DNA of 64,000 bases from Verrucomicrobiota bacterium JB022 (GTDB lineage: Bacteria; Verrucomicrobiota; Verrucomicrobiia; Opitutales; Oceanipulchritudinaceae), in NCBI GenBank assembly GCA_030673845.1, contig JAUTCQ010000008.1, positions 1 to 64,000 on the forward strand, written 5' to 3'. The translations under genes were made by a program, and so were the position numbers. Of this stretch, positions 20,880-30,448 are shown piece by piece; position 1 is the first letter of the stretch, and each line of letters starts with the position of its first letter. The notes below the pieces were generated by a model that did not search any database, had not been told where the DNA came from, and saw only the letters and a list, made by a program, of their open reading frames with translations.

Positions 20880-21872
20880 TTAGATCTGGGGGAAGGCGGG
20901 TTTCATCCAGGCCTCCACCTGCTCGCGGCAGTGCAGCTTCTCGATCCAGTCGGGCGGGATGCCGTCGCCGGCGTCCATGCTGAAGTAGGCTCCGGCCAGC
21001 GCTCCCAGATAGGCGCCGCGTCCGGCGGAGTCGCCCCCGCTGTAGATGTTGCGGCGGATCGCGTCGGCAAAGCTTTGCGCGCCCAGCAAATTCTGGATCA
21101 GGCAGGGCACCCCGTGGTCGAGGTGGCAGTCCATTCCCACCGTTTCGGTATAGGCAACCGGGTCGGCGCCTTTGGCTTTGCGGGCGTGCTCCACCGCCTT
21201 GCGCACCTCGCTGGAGGCCCCTTCCAGAGCTGCATCGAGGGCTGAGTCGAGATCGCACGAGAGCAGCACCTGCTGGAGCAGCACGGTGGCAAAGCGCCCG
21301 TAGGCTACTGCGGTCGCGTTGTTGTTGGTGGCGCGCACGGCAGCCTCTGCTTCGTCGAGCAACGAGTCCGCATTGGCGCGCGCGGCGACAAGCGGGGCCA
21401 GCTTGGCGAGCGCCGGCATCTGGTCGTCGTCGGCCCCCTGCGGGGTAGAGTAGAGCTCGGCTTCGTTGCCGTTGCCCTGCGTGCCCGCATCCAGCTTTTT
21501 GAGGGTCTCCTTGATCGCCACGTCGCGGTAGCCATCGAAGACGCCTTCGGCAAAGCGACCGTGCCAGATGCGCTGGTAGTCGGCCAGTTCAAATTCGCCT
21601 CCGTTGGCCGCAAGGGTCTCCAGCATCACGAGGATCTGCTCGCCATACTGGGTCTGGTCGCCCGCCGTGCGGTTGCCGTGGGCGAAGTAGCCCTTTACGC
21701 CGTCGTAGTGCGCTTGCTTGGGCTCGAGAAACTCGGGGTATTTGTCGGCAATCTCCCGGATGCGCTGGGGGGCATAGATCCAGTGCACACCGAGGGCGGC
21801 TGCGTCGGCAATCAGAGCCCCCCACACGGTGGCTTTTTGCCGCTCAGGCTGAGGACGCTGTTTGTTTTCCAT
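20880..21872 (-). CDS. ADP-ribosylglycohydrolase-fold protein (J1-crystallin/SelJ-like variant)
   Basis: A 330-residue all-helical protein. Near the N-terminus it has GALIADAAALGVHWIY, the first metal-loop region of the DraG/ARH fold. Near the C-terminus it has YSGGDSAGRGAYLGALAGA where classical enzymes have GGDTDT; two of the Mg-binding acidic positions are therefore not conserved. This pattern is known from the crystallin J1/selenoprotein J branch, whose activity is not established. It need not remove ADP-ribose from proteins. No dinitrogenase genes are nearby. It stands alone between the TPR gene (convergent) and a hybrid kinase 63 bp upstream. Confidence 0.8.
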   Translation of the reverse strand: MENKQRPQPERQKATVWGALIADAAALGVHWIYAPQRIREIADKYPEFLEPKQAHYDGVKGYFAHGNRTAGDQTQYGEQILVMLETLAANGGEFELADYQRIWHGRFAEGVFDGYRDVAIKETLKKLDAGTQGNGNEAELYSTPQGADDDQMPALAKLAPLVAARANADSLLDEAEAAVRATNNNATAVAYGRFATVLLQQVLLSCDLDSALDAALEGASSEVRKAVEHARKAKGADPVAYTETVGMDCHLDHGVPCLIQNLLGAQSFADAIRRNIYSGGDSAGRGAYLGALAGAYFSMDAGDGIPPDWIEKLHCREQVEAWMKPAFPQI

Positions 21873-21935
21873 GCATCAGCCTAAGCCTTTCGGTGGGGCG
21901 GGCAACCATGTGGCTCAATTTACCGTTGGGCGGGG

Positions 21936-23936
21936 CTATCCGTTGGTGGCCGGTTTGTGCTTCTGGCAATAGCGCCAGAGGGCGTTGGAAAGCTCTTCGA
22001 TGCGCAGCGGCTTGGCGAGGTAATCGTTCATGCCGGCGTCGAAGCACGCCTGACGGTCTTCGGGACGCGTGTGGGCGGTCAGGCCGATCAGGTGCACCCC
22101 CAGGTGCTGCGAGCCTGCCTTGCCCGCGCGGATCGCTCGGGAGGCTTCAAGGCCGTCCAGCTCCGGCATCTGCACATCGAGCAACACCACCTCGGCTTCG
22201 AACTCGCCCAGCTTGTCCAGCAGTTGGCGACCATCCTCCACGAACACCGGCTCCTGGTTGAGCTTGCGCAGCTGGTTTTCCAGCACCTTGCGGTTGTTGA
22301 TATTGTCTTCGGCGCAGATCAGGCGCAGCGGCGGCACCTGGCGGGGAGGGCGGACGAGACCGCCCCCGGAGGCCTTGGAGCCCTGTCGCGTGTATGGGGC
22401 TACTTCGCGCAACGGCAGTTGCACGGTGAAGATGGTGCCATGGCCTACCTGGCTTTCGCAGCGCACTTGCCCGCCCAGATGGTCGAGCAGTCGGCGGCTG
22501 ATGGCGAGGCCGAGGCCCGTGCCGCCGTAGCGGCGACGGATACTGCTGTCGGCCTGGCGGAAGGGCTCGAAAATCTTCTCCTGCTGCTCGCGGGGGATGC
22601 CTGCCCCGGTGTCGGCCACGCGCACCTCCAGCATGTGCTGCCCGTGGGGCTGCGGCTGCAGGTGGGCCTCGACGCTGATCATGCCGCGGGAGGTGAATTT
22701 GAGCGCGTTGCTGAGCAGGTTGTGCAGCACTTGACTAAAGCGGAGCACGTCGATCTCGATTTGCGGCCACTCGTCGTTGCGCCATTCGCGGAGGAATTTG
22801 ATGCCCTTGAGCGAGGCCTCGCGCGCATAGCTGGCGGTGACGTCGTGCAAGACGAGATTCAGGTCGGCCGGCTCGAAGTGGAGTTGGAGGTTGCCGCTGC
22901 TGATCTTCGAGTAGTCGAGGATGCTGTTGATCAGGGTGAGCAGCAGGCTGCCGTTCTGCTGGATGTGGCGCACGTATTCGGCCCGCTCCTCCTGGTCTTC
23001 CGCATCGGCCAGCAGCTCCGAAAAGCCGATGATGGCGTTCATCGGGGTGCGAATCTCATGGCTCATCACGGCCAGGAATTCGCTCTTGGCCTTGTTGGCC
23101 ACCTCGGCCTCGTCGCGGGCCGCGCGCAGGTCCTGATTGGCCCGCGAGAGCTGTTCTGCCGTCTGCTGCAGCATCGTGTCGGAGTGCTTGCGCCGCGTGA
23201 TGTCTTCCACCACAGCCACCACGCAATAGGGCTCCCCCTGGGAGGTCAGGATCAGGCTCACCGTCAGCTCGGCCCACAAGGTCTGCCCATCGTGGGTGAG
23301 GTAACGCTTCTCCATGCTGTAGCCGGGGATCGAGCGCGAGACGACTTGCTCGAACAACGCCAGATCGGCCTGCAGGTCTTCCGGGAAAGTGATTTCGCTG
23401 AAGGTCCTGCCCACCAGATCGTCGGCGCAGTAGCCCAGCATCTCGCAGAAACAGTGGTTGAGGCGCCACATGTGGCCCTGCAGGTCGGTGTGGACGATGC
23501 CGACGGGGGCGTAGTCCAGCGTGCGGTGGATCAAGTCGAGATGGGCCTTCAGCTGGTCGTTCTCGTCCGTTAAAGCCGGCGCGGGCACGAGGCGCACATA
23601 GTAGACCCCGTAATCGGGCAGCCAGCGCAGGAACAACTCGGCGCGCTGTGAGGGGAACGCTTTGGTGGTGACAAAGACCTGCGCAGCCACGAGGGGGTCG
23701 TTTTTCGCGCGCTCCACCCAGCCGGGGAGCAGGTCCTGATCTTGCGGGCGCAGGGCATGATGCCAGGCTTGGCCTGCGGGGGGCGTTCCCAGCAGACCAA
23801 GCCAGGACTCATTGGCCTGGAGCAAGTGAAGAGACGGCGCTACCAATGCCGTGGGCAGAGGATCTATGTTCAGAAACGTGAGATCAAGATCCTCGGGGAG
23901 ACGACCAGAATGGGAATTATCCGCGCGTGAGTCCAT
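21936..23936 (-). CDS. soluble hybrid sensor histidine kinase (PAS-HisKA-HATPase-REC)
   Basis: A 666-residue protein without transmembrane segments. Residues 20-120 form a divergent PAS-like region and residues 130-250 a clear PAS-PAC domain (APVGIVHTDLQGHMWRLN, then YCVVAVVEDITRRK). A coiled coil leads to HisKA with the phospho-accepting His293 in FLAVMSHEIRTPMNAI. The HATPase domain has VADTGAGIPREQQEKIF and RRYGGTGLGLAISRRL. The C-terminal receiver has the phospho-acceptor Asp587 in VVLLDVQMPELDG. A separate response regulator or Hpt partner is not adjacent. The stimulus is unknown and would be sensed in the cytoplasm. An AT-rich gap of about 200 bp upstream holds no gene. Confidence 0.92.
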   Translation of the reverse strand: MDSRADNSHSGRLPEDLDLTFLNIDPLPTALVAPSLHLLQANESWLGLLGTPPAGQAWHHALRPQDQDLLPGWVERAKNDPLVAAQVFVTTKAFPSQRAELFLRWLPDYGVYYVRLVPAPALTDENDQLKAHLDLIHRTLDYAPVGIVHTDLQGHMWRLNHCFCEMLGYCADDLVGRTFSEITFPEDLQADLALFEQVVSRSIPGYSMEKRYLTHDGQTLWAELTVSLILTSQGEPYCVVAVVEDITRRKHSDTMLQQTAEQLSRANQDLRAARDEAEVANKAKSEFLAVMSHEIRTPMNAIIGFSELLADAEDQEERAEYVRHIQQNGSLLLTLINSILDYSKISSGNLQLHFEPADLNLVLHDVTASYAREASLKGIKFLREWRNDEWPQIEIDVLRFSQVLHNLLSNALKFTSRGMISVEAHLQPQPHGQHMLEVRVADTGAGIPREQQEKIFEPFRQADSSIRRRYGGTGLGLAISRRLLDHLGGQVRCESQVGHGTIFTVQLPLREVAPYTRQGSKASGGGLVRPPRQVPPLRLICAEDNINNRKVLENQLRKLNQEPVFVEDGRQLLDKLGEFEAEVVLLDVQMPELDGLEASRAIRAGKAGSQHLGVHLIGLTAHTRPEDRQACFDAGMNDYLAKPLRIEELSNALWRYCQKHKPATNG

Positions 23937-24143
23937 GCAGAGGGTGCAGGGGAGAAGGAAGGAAGGGGCGTGGAAATAAATGTCGGATGATAACGGCTAG
24001 AATACAGTGTTTTTGGATAAAACACTAACCTGTTTTTGTTTTTTCCTCAAATTAGACCCCTCAGGACGTTATTGACCTTAGTATCACCGGAAAACAGCGT
24101 GAGACTTCTCAGTATTTTTACATAACCATCCTGTAAAAAAAAC

Positions 24144-25754
24144 TCAAAAAGCGTTCGCAAAAAGCTCGTGACGCTGAGCATAGGTTTTGGCGTCCGGCCC
24201 AAAGGCTTGAGCCCATCGGCGATGGAGCGAAGGCTTCAGCGCTGCAGTCGGGTGCGATTTGGCGAACTGACTCCACAGCCGCGGCCACTCCTCCGCTTGC
24301 CACCGCCCCGGGCGGCTCCACAAGCTGCGGAGGTTGTCCTCCGTGGGTGCCAGGCGCGTCAGGGCTTCCAGCTGCAGGCCCAAAGCCGCCGCATGGTCTT
24401 GTGGCTCCAGCCAGTCCATCAGATCCGCCAGGCCTAGCCTCGGAGCGTCGAGGCCCTGAGGCGGGGAGGGTAGAGCCCATGCGGCGCTCAGCAAGGCGAG
24501 GCGGGCGGCGGGGGGCAGGGCACGGATTTCCGCCTCGTCGAGCTTCAGTTGCGAGGGGGTTGGGAAATACCGCACCACTTCTCCGGCCGGGAGCGTCTGC
24601 GCCACGCGGGCGCCTTGGGGCGAGAAGCCGAGCAGGCTGCCGCGCGCGGTCCGCCCCGGGGCCTCGCGCCAAGTTACCGTCACGGCAGGAAATTCGACCG
24701 CCCAGGACCGCCAATCGGCCGACGCGGGTGCTTCGACTGACCTGGAGGGAGCGGGCGGCAAGGGGGCTTCGAGCCAGCTTTGCCATTGCGCTGCCTCTGG
24801 GTGGTCAGGGCTCTCACGCAAGAGGCGCTCCAGCACGCGCTGGGCGGCTTCAGGCGCGATTGCCTGCTCGCGGCGCGCCCACCAGCCCTCCACGCGGCGG
24901 CGCTCCGTGGAGGCGGGAAAAAGATCGAGATACTGCTGCAGCAGGCGGCGATCGGCCATGTCCTCCGCACTCTCCCGCTCCGCCAGCAGCCGGAGGAAGT
25001 GTAGGGCCTCTTGCCGCGAAGGCGTCAGCCCGGGCTGGTAAGACGCGACCTCTGCCAACATCGCCGCGCGCTCGGCCTCACCTTGGGTGAGGCAAAGGCG
25101 GGCGTAAGTCTCCAGCCAGGCGGTGACGAGCTGGCGGTCGATCGCCCGGGCCTGAACGCGCTGCTCGCCCATTTCCCGCCGCCAGCGGATCACGGCGGCC
25201 TCCCAGCTCGTCTCTTGCAAGGGCAAGGCGAGGGCGGCCTCGGCCTCCGCTTGCATCAGCAGACGCTCCCAATCTTCCAAGGGAAAGGTGGCCAAGTGCC
25301 TGCGGGCTGCCGCCGGTTCATGTTGCCCCAGCCAGGCCTGAGCCACGGCCAGCCGCAGGTAAAGGTCTCCCAGTGGGTCGAGGCGGGCGGGGGGCGGGGG
25401 CGTCTGCTGCAAAAGGCGATCCGCGGCGGCCACGTCGCCTCGCTGCAGGTAGGTGGCCACGCCAATGCGCCACAAATAGTCTCTCAACGGCCCCGGCTCG
25501 GACTGTGCGGCCCAGAGCTCGAGTTGGCCCGGCTCGACGCCTTGCGGCCCCCACTGCGCCTGCCAGATGCGGGCCAGCGCCCACGGTTGGCTGCCAGCGG
25601 GAAAGGCGGCCACATCGGGCACCCGGCGTTGCGCCCAGGCGGCGGCGAGTTCCGCCCCGGGATCGGTTGCCTGTCCAAATCCGCCCGTCGCCATGCACAG
25701 GCAGCCGAGCAATGCCCACCAACGCCTTAAGAAAACGAGGTGTCGGCCGCCCAT
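24144..25754 (-). CDS. secreted helical-repeat protein of unknown function
   Basis: I do not recognise this 536-residue protein. It starts with a signal peptide (FLRRWWALLGCLCMATGGFGQA). Residues 30-330 are Ala/Leu/Arg-rich helical pairs that look TPR-like (YLWRIGVATYLQRGDVAAADRLLQ, LYLRLAVAQAWLGQHEPAAARRHL). Residues 345-400 look like a small beta module (VTVTWREAPGRTARGSLLGF). The rest is helical again. It starts 6 bp after the end of the M50 protease gene, so the two are co-transcribed and it may be a substrate or partner of that protease. It is GC-rich like its neighbours, with no sign of transfer. Confidence 0.72.
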   Translation of the reverse strand: MGGRHLVFLRRWWALLGCLCMATGGFGQATDPGAELAAAWAQRRVPDVAAFPAGSQPWALARIWQAQWGPQGVEPGQLELWAAQSEPGPLRDYLWRIGVATYLQRGDVAAADRLLQQTPPPPARLDPLGDLYLRLAVAQAWLGQHEPAAARRHLATFPLEDWERLLMQAEAEAALALPLQETSWEAAVIRWRREMGEQRVQARAIDRQLVTAWLETYARLCLTQGEAERAAMLAEVASYQPGLTPSRQEALHFLRLLAERESAEDMADRRLLQQYLDLFPASTERRRVEGWWARREQAIAPEAAQRVLERLLRESPDHPEAAQWQSWLEAPLPPAPSRSVEAPASADWRSWAVEFPAVTVTWREAPGRTARGSLLGFSPQGARVAQTLPAGEVVRYFPTPSQLKLDEAEIRALPPAARLALLSAAWALPSPPQGLDAPRLGLADLMDWLEPQDHAAALGLQLEALTRLAPTEDNLRSLWSRPGRWQAEEWPRLWSQFAKSHPTAALKPSLHRRWAQAFGPDAKTYAQRHELFANAF

Positions 25755-25760
25755 ATGCGT

Positions 25761-26429
25761 CTAGGGCAGGAAGAGCGTGTAAAGCGTCCCTCCCAGCCAC
25801 ACGAAGGGCTGCATTAGCATGATGATCGGCCTCGTGTAGAGCATCTGCCCTTGCGGAATATTGATCAGCACGATCAGCAGAATGAGGCCAGGCATCGCCA
25901 TCTGCGCCATAGTCTCGCGCGAGATGCCGAAAATGTGCCGCACAAAGTGCGAACCGTCGAGCGGCGGAATCGGCATCAGGTTGAAGACGAAGAGGGCGCA
26001 GTTGACCTGAATCACCATGATTCCAAGGTCTGCCAAGGGGGCCCAGAAGGCAGCTCCCGCTAGAATCAATGCGCCGACGAAGGCCTGCACCAGGTTCATG
26101 CCGGGGCCGGCGGCGACCGTCAGCAGTTCGCGGCGCACAGGGTTAGGGAGGCGGTCGAAGGCCCGCCCATCGTAGACGACCGGCTTGCCCCAGCCAAGCA
26201 TGACGGGGGCGCCGGGCGACATGATCTGCGCGAAGATGTTGATGCCGGGGATCACGAACGACCCGATGGGATCCAGGTGGGCCATCGGGTTGAGCGTCAC
26301 GCGCCCTTGCTGACGGGGCAGGTAATTGCCCATCAGGTCGGCGACCTTGGCGTGACCATATTCGTGCAGTGCAATGCTGATCAGCAAGACGATGAACAGC
26401 AAAACGGCATTGGCGACTTCGGGAGGCAT
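25761..26429 (-). CDS. M50-family intramembrane metalloprotease (site-2 protease)
   Basis: A 222-residue, multi-pass membrane protein. The zinc motif HEYGH (near residue 22) lies in the first helix, and the third ligand region NLMPIPPLDGSHFV lies in a later helix. The protein is short and lacks PDZ or CBS domains, so it belongs to the minimal Rip/SpoIVFB-like branch often labelled site-2 protease family. Such enzymes cut membrane-embedded segments of anti-sigma factors or signal peptides, but the substrate here is unknown. The gene lies 38 bp after purL and 6 bp before the secreted helical protein on the same strand. Confidence 0.88.
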   Translation of the reverse strand: MPPEVANAVLLFIVLLISIALHEYGHAKVADLMGNYLPRQQGRVTLNPMAHLDPIGSFVIPGINIFAQIMSPGAPVMLGWGKPVVYDGRAFDRLPNPVRRELLTVAAGPGMNLVQAFVGALILAGAAFWAPLADLGIMVIQVNCALFVFNLMPIPPLDGSHFVRHIFGISRETMAQMAMPGLILLIVLINIPQGQMLYTRPIIMLMQPFVWLGGTLYTLFLP

Positions 26430-26467
26430 GTGTGGAACTTACAACAAAGCGGGGGTGAATGCCGCCA

Positions 26468-29400
26468 TTAATGGAAATATTGCACCCCGGCCTCGAAGAG
26501 CGGCTGATAGTGGTTGCCCGGCACGTTGACCCCCACAAACGGTCCCACCCGCTCACTATGGCCCATTTTACCCAGCACGCGACCGCAAGGGCTGGTGATG
26601 CCCTCGATGGCGTGAATCGAGCCGTTGGGGTTGTGACGCGGGTCGTAGGTCGCGCGACCCTCGGCGTCGATGTACTGCGTGGCCACCTGGTCGTTGGCCC
26701 ACAGGGTTTGCAGGGCCTCGGTGCTGGCCTCGAAGCAGCCTTCGCCGTGCGAGATCGGGATCATGTGCTCTTCGCCCAGTCGGCAATGCGCCAGCCACGG
26801 GCTCTTGGTCGAGAGCACGCGGGTGCGGGCGTAGCGCGACATGTGGCGACCGATCCAGTTGTAAGTCAGCGTCGGGTCGCCCGGCTGCAGGTCTCGGATT
26901 TCGCCAAAGGGCAGCAGGCCCAGCTTCACCATGGCCTGGAAGCCGTTGCAGATACCCAGCGCGAGGCCGTCGCGCTCGTGCAACAAGCGGTGCGTGGCAT
27001 CCTTGACGGCAGCCTGGCGGAAGACGGAGGCGATGAACTTGCCGCTACCGGCCGGTTCGTCACCCGCGCTGAAGCCGCCTGGCAAGACGAGGATCTGGCA
27101 CTGGTCGAGGCGGCGCACGATGCGCTCCAGCGAACCGGCCACATCGGCGTCGGTCAGGTTGCGGAAGATTTCGACCTGCGGGATCGCGCCGGCCCGGGCA
27201 AACGCACGAGCGGTATCGTATTCGCAGTTCGTCCCCGGGAAGACGGGGATGAAGACGCGCGGCTTGGCCACCTTGGTCTTCGGGCGATGACGCTCGCGAG
27301 GGGCAAAGCGCTGCTCCTGCGGGCGGCCTTCGCGCGCCGGGGCTTCCACCGGGAAGATCTTTTCCAGCGGCTCTTCCCACCAGCTGCGGAGCTGCGCCAA
27401 GGGCAAAACGGTGCCGGCGGCGTGGATTTCGGCGGCTTCGAGCGTTTCGCCCAGCACGGTGTGCGGCAAGTCGCGCAGGTCAGCTCCGGCGGTTACTTCC
27501 AGCAACAGCGCACCGTAGTCGGGCTGGAGCAGTTCGGCTTCGGCGATGGCAGCATCGAAGGCAAAGCCTACGAAGTTGCCCAGCGTCATCTTCGTCACCG
27601 CTTCGATCAAGCCACCGGCCTTCACGCTGATGGCGGAGAGCACCTGACCGGCACCGATCAACTCGCTCACGCGGTCGTAACGGGCACGCAGGGCCTCAAA
27701 ATCGGGCAGGTAGGCGGCGTTCTTGGGCACCTGCACCCGGATTACGCGGCTGCCGGCGCGCTTGAACTCGGGTGAGATCACGCGCTCGACATCCACCGGG
27801 GCGAGGGCAAAGGAGACCAGCGTCGGCGGTACATCCAGATCGTGGAAGCTGCCCGACATGCTGTCCTTGCCGCCAATCGCGGCCGTTTCCAGCTCCAGTT
27901 GGGCGTGGAGGGCTCCGAGCAGGGCGGCCAAGGGCTTGCCCCAGCGCTCGGGCGATTCGCGCAGGCGCTCGAAGTATTCCTGCAGGGTCAGGCGCACGCG
28001 GTCGCGCTGGCCACCGGCAGCCACGATGCGGGCGACCGATTCCAGCACGGCATATACGGCGCCGTGGAAGGGGCTCCAGCTCGAAAGATACGGGTTGTAG
28101 CCGTGGCTCATCAGCGTGGCGGTGGCGGTGTCTTCGACCACCGGCACGTCGTCCAGCTCTTCACCCGGCTCGATGCCGCCGGCGGCGAGGGGCACCTTGG
28201 CGGCCATCGCTTCGGGGGCCGTCAGCTCGTGCGCGCCGCCAAAGGGGAACAGGACCGTGCCAGCGCCGATGCTGCCGTCAAAACGTTCCATCAGGCCCTT
28301 TTGCGAGCACACGTTGAGGTCTTGCAGCACCTGCTGCCAGCGCTCGGCGAGGCTCAGGCCTTCGGGCAGGGCAGGGCGGAAGGTGGGCTCACCTTGCGGG
28401 GCGGTCACGCGGGCGGTCGTCTCCTGGCGGCAGCCGTTGGTATCGAGGAACTCGCGGTCGAGGTTCACGATACGCTCGCCTTGCCAGAACATCTCCAGCC
28501 GGCCCGTGTCGGTGACTTCCGCCACCTGGCTCGCTTCGAGGTTTTCTTCGGCGGCGAGCTGGGCAAAGGCTTCCACGTCTTCCGGGGCGAGCACCACGGC
28601 CATACGCTCCTGGCTTTCGCTGATCGCAAGCTCAGTACCGTCGAGGCCGGCGTATTTCTTGGGCACCGCGTCGAGGTTGATGCGCAGGCTGGGGGCCAGC
28701 TCGCCAATGGCGACGGACACGCCGCCTGCGCCAAAGTCGTTGCAGCGCTTGATCATGTGCGCCGCGCGGGGGCGACGGAAGAGTCGCTGCAGCTTGCGCT
28801 CGGTCGGGGCGTCGCCCTTTTGCACCTCGGCGCTGTTTTCGAGCGCCTGGGTGTTGTGCTCCTTGGAAGAGCCGGTGGCACCGCCGATGCCGTCGCGGCC
28901 GGTGCGGCCACCGACGAGCAGGATGATGTCGCCCGGGGCCGGGCGCTCGCGGCGCACTTGGCGACGTGGCGCGGCACCCACTACGGCGCCGATTTCAAGG
29001 CGCTTGGCGACATAGCCGGGGTGGTAAATCTCGGTCACGGCACCCGTGGCGAGGCCGATCTGGTTGCCGTAGCTGCTGTAGCCGCGGGCGGCTTCCTGCG
29101 TGATGCGGCGCTGCGGCAGCTTGCCCTCCAGCGTCTCGCCGATGGGTAGGCGCGGGTCGGCGGCACCCGTTACACGCATCGCCTGGTAGACGTAGGCGCG
29201 ACCGGAGAGGGGATCACGGATGCAACCGCCGAGGCAGGTGGCGGCACCGCCAAACGGTTCGATCTCGGTCGGGTGGTTGTGCGTCTCGTTCTTGAACATC
29301 ACGAGCCACTCTTCGACGCGCTCCTCGACCTTGGCGTGGCCGGTGCCGGTGGCCTGGGCGGGCTCGGCGGCCTTGCTGCCGGTGGGGCAGGTCTCGGGGG

Positions 29401-30358
29401 CCGGGGGCGGGAAGGGCTCGTTGCGGCGGATCTTGACCGGCACGATGATGCTCGCGGCGTTGATCTCCTCCGAGGCTTCCAGATCGTCGAGCTGGCCGCG
29501 CTGGCGGAGCTGCTTAAGGCCGATCGTCGCCAGATCCATCAGGCAGATCGGCTTGTCGGCCTGCCGCTCCAGATAGAGGCTCGAGCGCAGGGTCGTGTAA
29601 GTCTCCCACACCTGCTGGATCGGCTTGGTCAGCGGGCTTTCCTCAAACTCGGCCTTGGTGATCTCGGTGAGGAAGGTGGTGTGGCGGCAGTGGTCGCTCC
29701 AGTAAGTGTCGAGCAGCTTCAGCTCGGTCAACGACGGGTCGCGCTGCTCCTGCTCGCGGAAATAGGCCTGCGTGTGGCGCAGGTCGTCCAGCGTCATGGC
29801 GAGGCCCTGATCGCGGCGGAGGGCCTCCAGCGCCTTGTCGTCGTGGCCGATAAAGCCTGCGAGCACGGGCACGGGGCGCGGGGCCGGGATGTTGGACTCC
29901 AGCGTCTCCGGGCGGTCGAGCGAAGCTTCGCGGCTGTCGACCGGGTTGATGAGGTAGCGGCGGGCGGCGGCGAGGTCGTCGGCGGAGAGATCGCCCGTCA
30001 ACACATACAGCGTGGCGGTGGCGATGAGCGGACGATGCCCGGCGATGATCTGGATGCACTGGGCGGCACTCTCGGCGCGTTGGTCGAACTGGCCGGGCAG
30101 GAACTCGACGGCGATCACGTGCGCCTTTTCGGGCAGCGGGGCGGCGTCTTCGTGGATATCGTCCACCGGCGGTTCGGCAAAGACGGTCCACTTGATGGCC
30201 TCCCACTTGTCGGCGGGCACGCCCTCGACATCATAGCGCAGCAGCAGGCGCACCTCCTCAAGGCCCTTGAGGCCCAGGAGGGAACGCAAGTCGTCCCGCA
30301 AATGTTGCGCTTCCTGGCGAAGCGCGGGCCGTTTCTCCACGAAAAGGCGCTGAATCAT
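26468..30358 (-). CDS. purL: phosphoribosylformylglycinamidine synthase (large single-chain type)
   Basis: A 1296-residue enzyme that makes FGAM from FGAR, glutamine and ATP in purine synthesis. The ATG at 30358 gives MIQRLFVEKRPAL. The synthetase core has TYWSDHCRHTTF and FKNETHNHPTEIEPFGGAATCLGG. The fused glutaminase domain at the C-terminus has its nucleophile Cys1137 in LGICNGFQAM and the His-Glu pair at 1267/1269 in GKMGHSERVGP. This is the long PurL type of Proteobacteria and eukaryotes, not the PurLQS complex. The N-terminal region is close to full length. No frameshift is seen. Confidence 0.97.
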   Translation of the reverse strand: MIQRLFVEKRPALRQEAQHLRDDLRSLLGLKGLEEVRLLLRYDVEGVPADKWEAIKWTVFAEPPVDDIHEDAAPLPEKAHVIAVEFLPGQFDQRAESAAQCIQIIAGHRPLIATATLYVLTGDLSADDLAAARRYLINPVDSREASLDRPETLESNIPAPRPVPVLAGFIGHDDKALEALRRDQGLAMTLDDLRHTQAYFREQEQRDPSLTELKLLDTYWSDHCRHTTFLTEITKAEFEESPLTKPIQQVWETYTTLRSSLYLERQADKPICLMDLATIGLKQLRQRGQLDDLEASEEINAASIIVPVKIRRNEPFPPPAPETCPTGSKAAEPAQATGTGHAKVEERVEEWLVMFKNETHNHPTEIEPFGGAATCLGGCIRDPLSGRAYVYQAMRVTGAADPRLPIGETLEGKLPQRRITQEAARGYSSYGNQIGLATGAVTEIYHPGYVAKRLEIGAVVGAAPRRQVRRERPAPGDIILLVGGRTGRDGIGGATGSSKEHNTQALENSAEVQKGDAPTERKLQRLFRRPRAAHMIKRCNDFGAGGVSVAIGELAPSLRINLDAVPKKYAGLDGTELAISESQERMAVVLAPEDVEAFAQLAAEENLEASQVAEVTDTGRLEMFWQGERIVNLDREFLDTNGCRQETTARVTAPQGEPTFRPALPEGLSLAERWQQVLQDLNVCSQKGLMERFDGSIGAGTVLFPFGGAHELTAPEAMAAKVPLAAGGIEPGEELDDVPVVEDTATATLMSHGYNPYLSSWSPFHGAVYAVLESVARIVAAGGQRDRVRLTLQEYFERLRESPERWGKPLAALLGALHAQLELETAAIGGKDSMSGSFHDLDVPPTLVSFALAPVDVERVISPEFKRAGSRVIRVQVPKNAAYLPDFEALRARYDRVSELIGAGQVLSAISVKAGGLIEAVTKMTLGNFVGFAFDAAIAEAELLQPDYGALLLEVTAGADLRDLPHTVLGETLEAAEIHAAGTVLPLAQLRSWWEEPLEKIFPVEAPAREGRPQEQRFAPRERHRPKTKVAKPRVFIPVFPGTNCEYDTARAFARAGAIPQVEIFRNLTDADVAGSLERIVRRLDQCQILVLPGGFSAGDEPAGSGKFIASVFRQAAVKDATHRLLHERDGLALGICNGFQAMVKLGLLPFGEIRDLQPGDPTLTYNWIGRHMSRYARTRVLSTKSPWLAHCRLGEEHMIPISHGEGCFEASTEALQTLWANDQVATQYIDAEGRATYDPRHNPNGSIHAIEGITSPCGRVLGKMGHSERVGPFVGVNVPGNHYQPLFEAGVQYFH

Positions 30359-30448
30359 GGTAAGGCTGTGATGCCGAAGGCCGTGCATCAGCGCAAGCGC
30401 ATTTGCCCAGATGGCCCTGCAACTTATGCACAGCGCCCTTTTCGGCCC

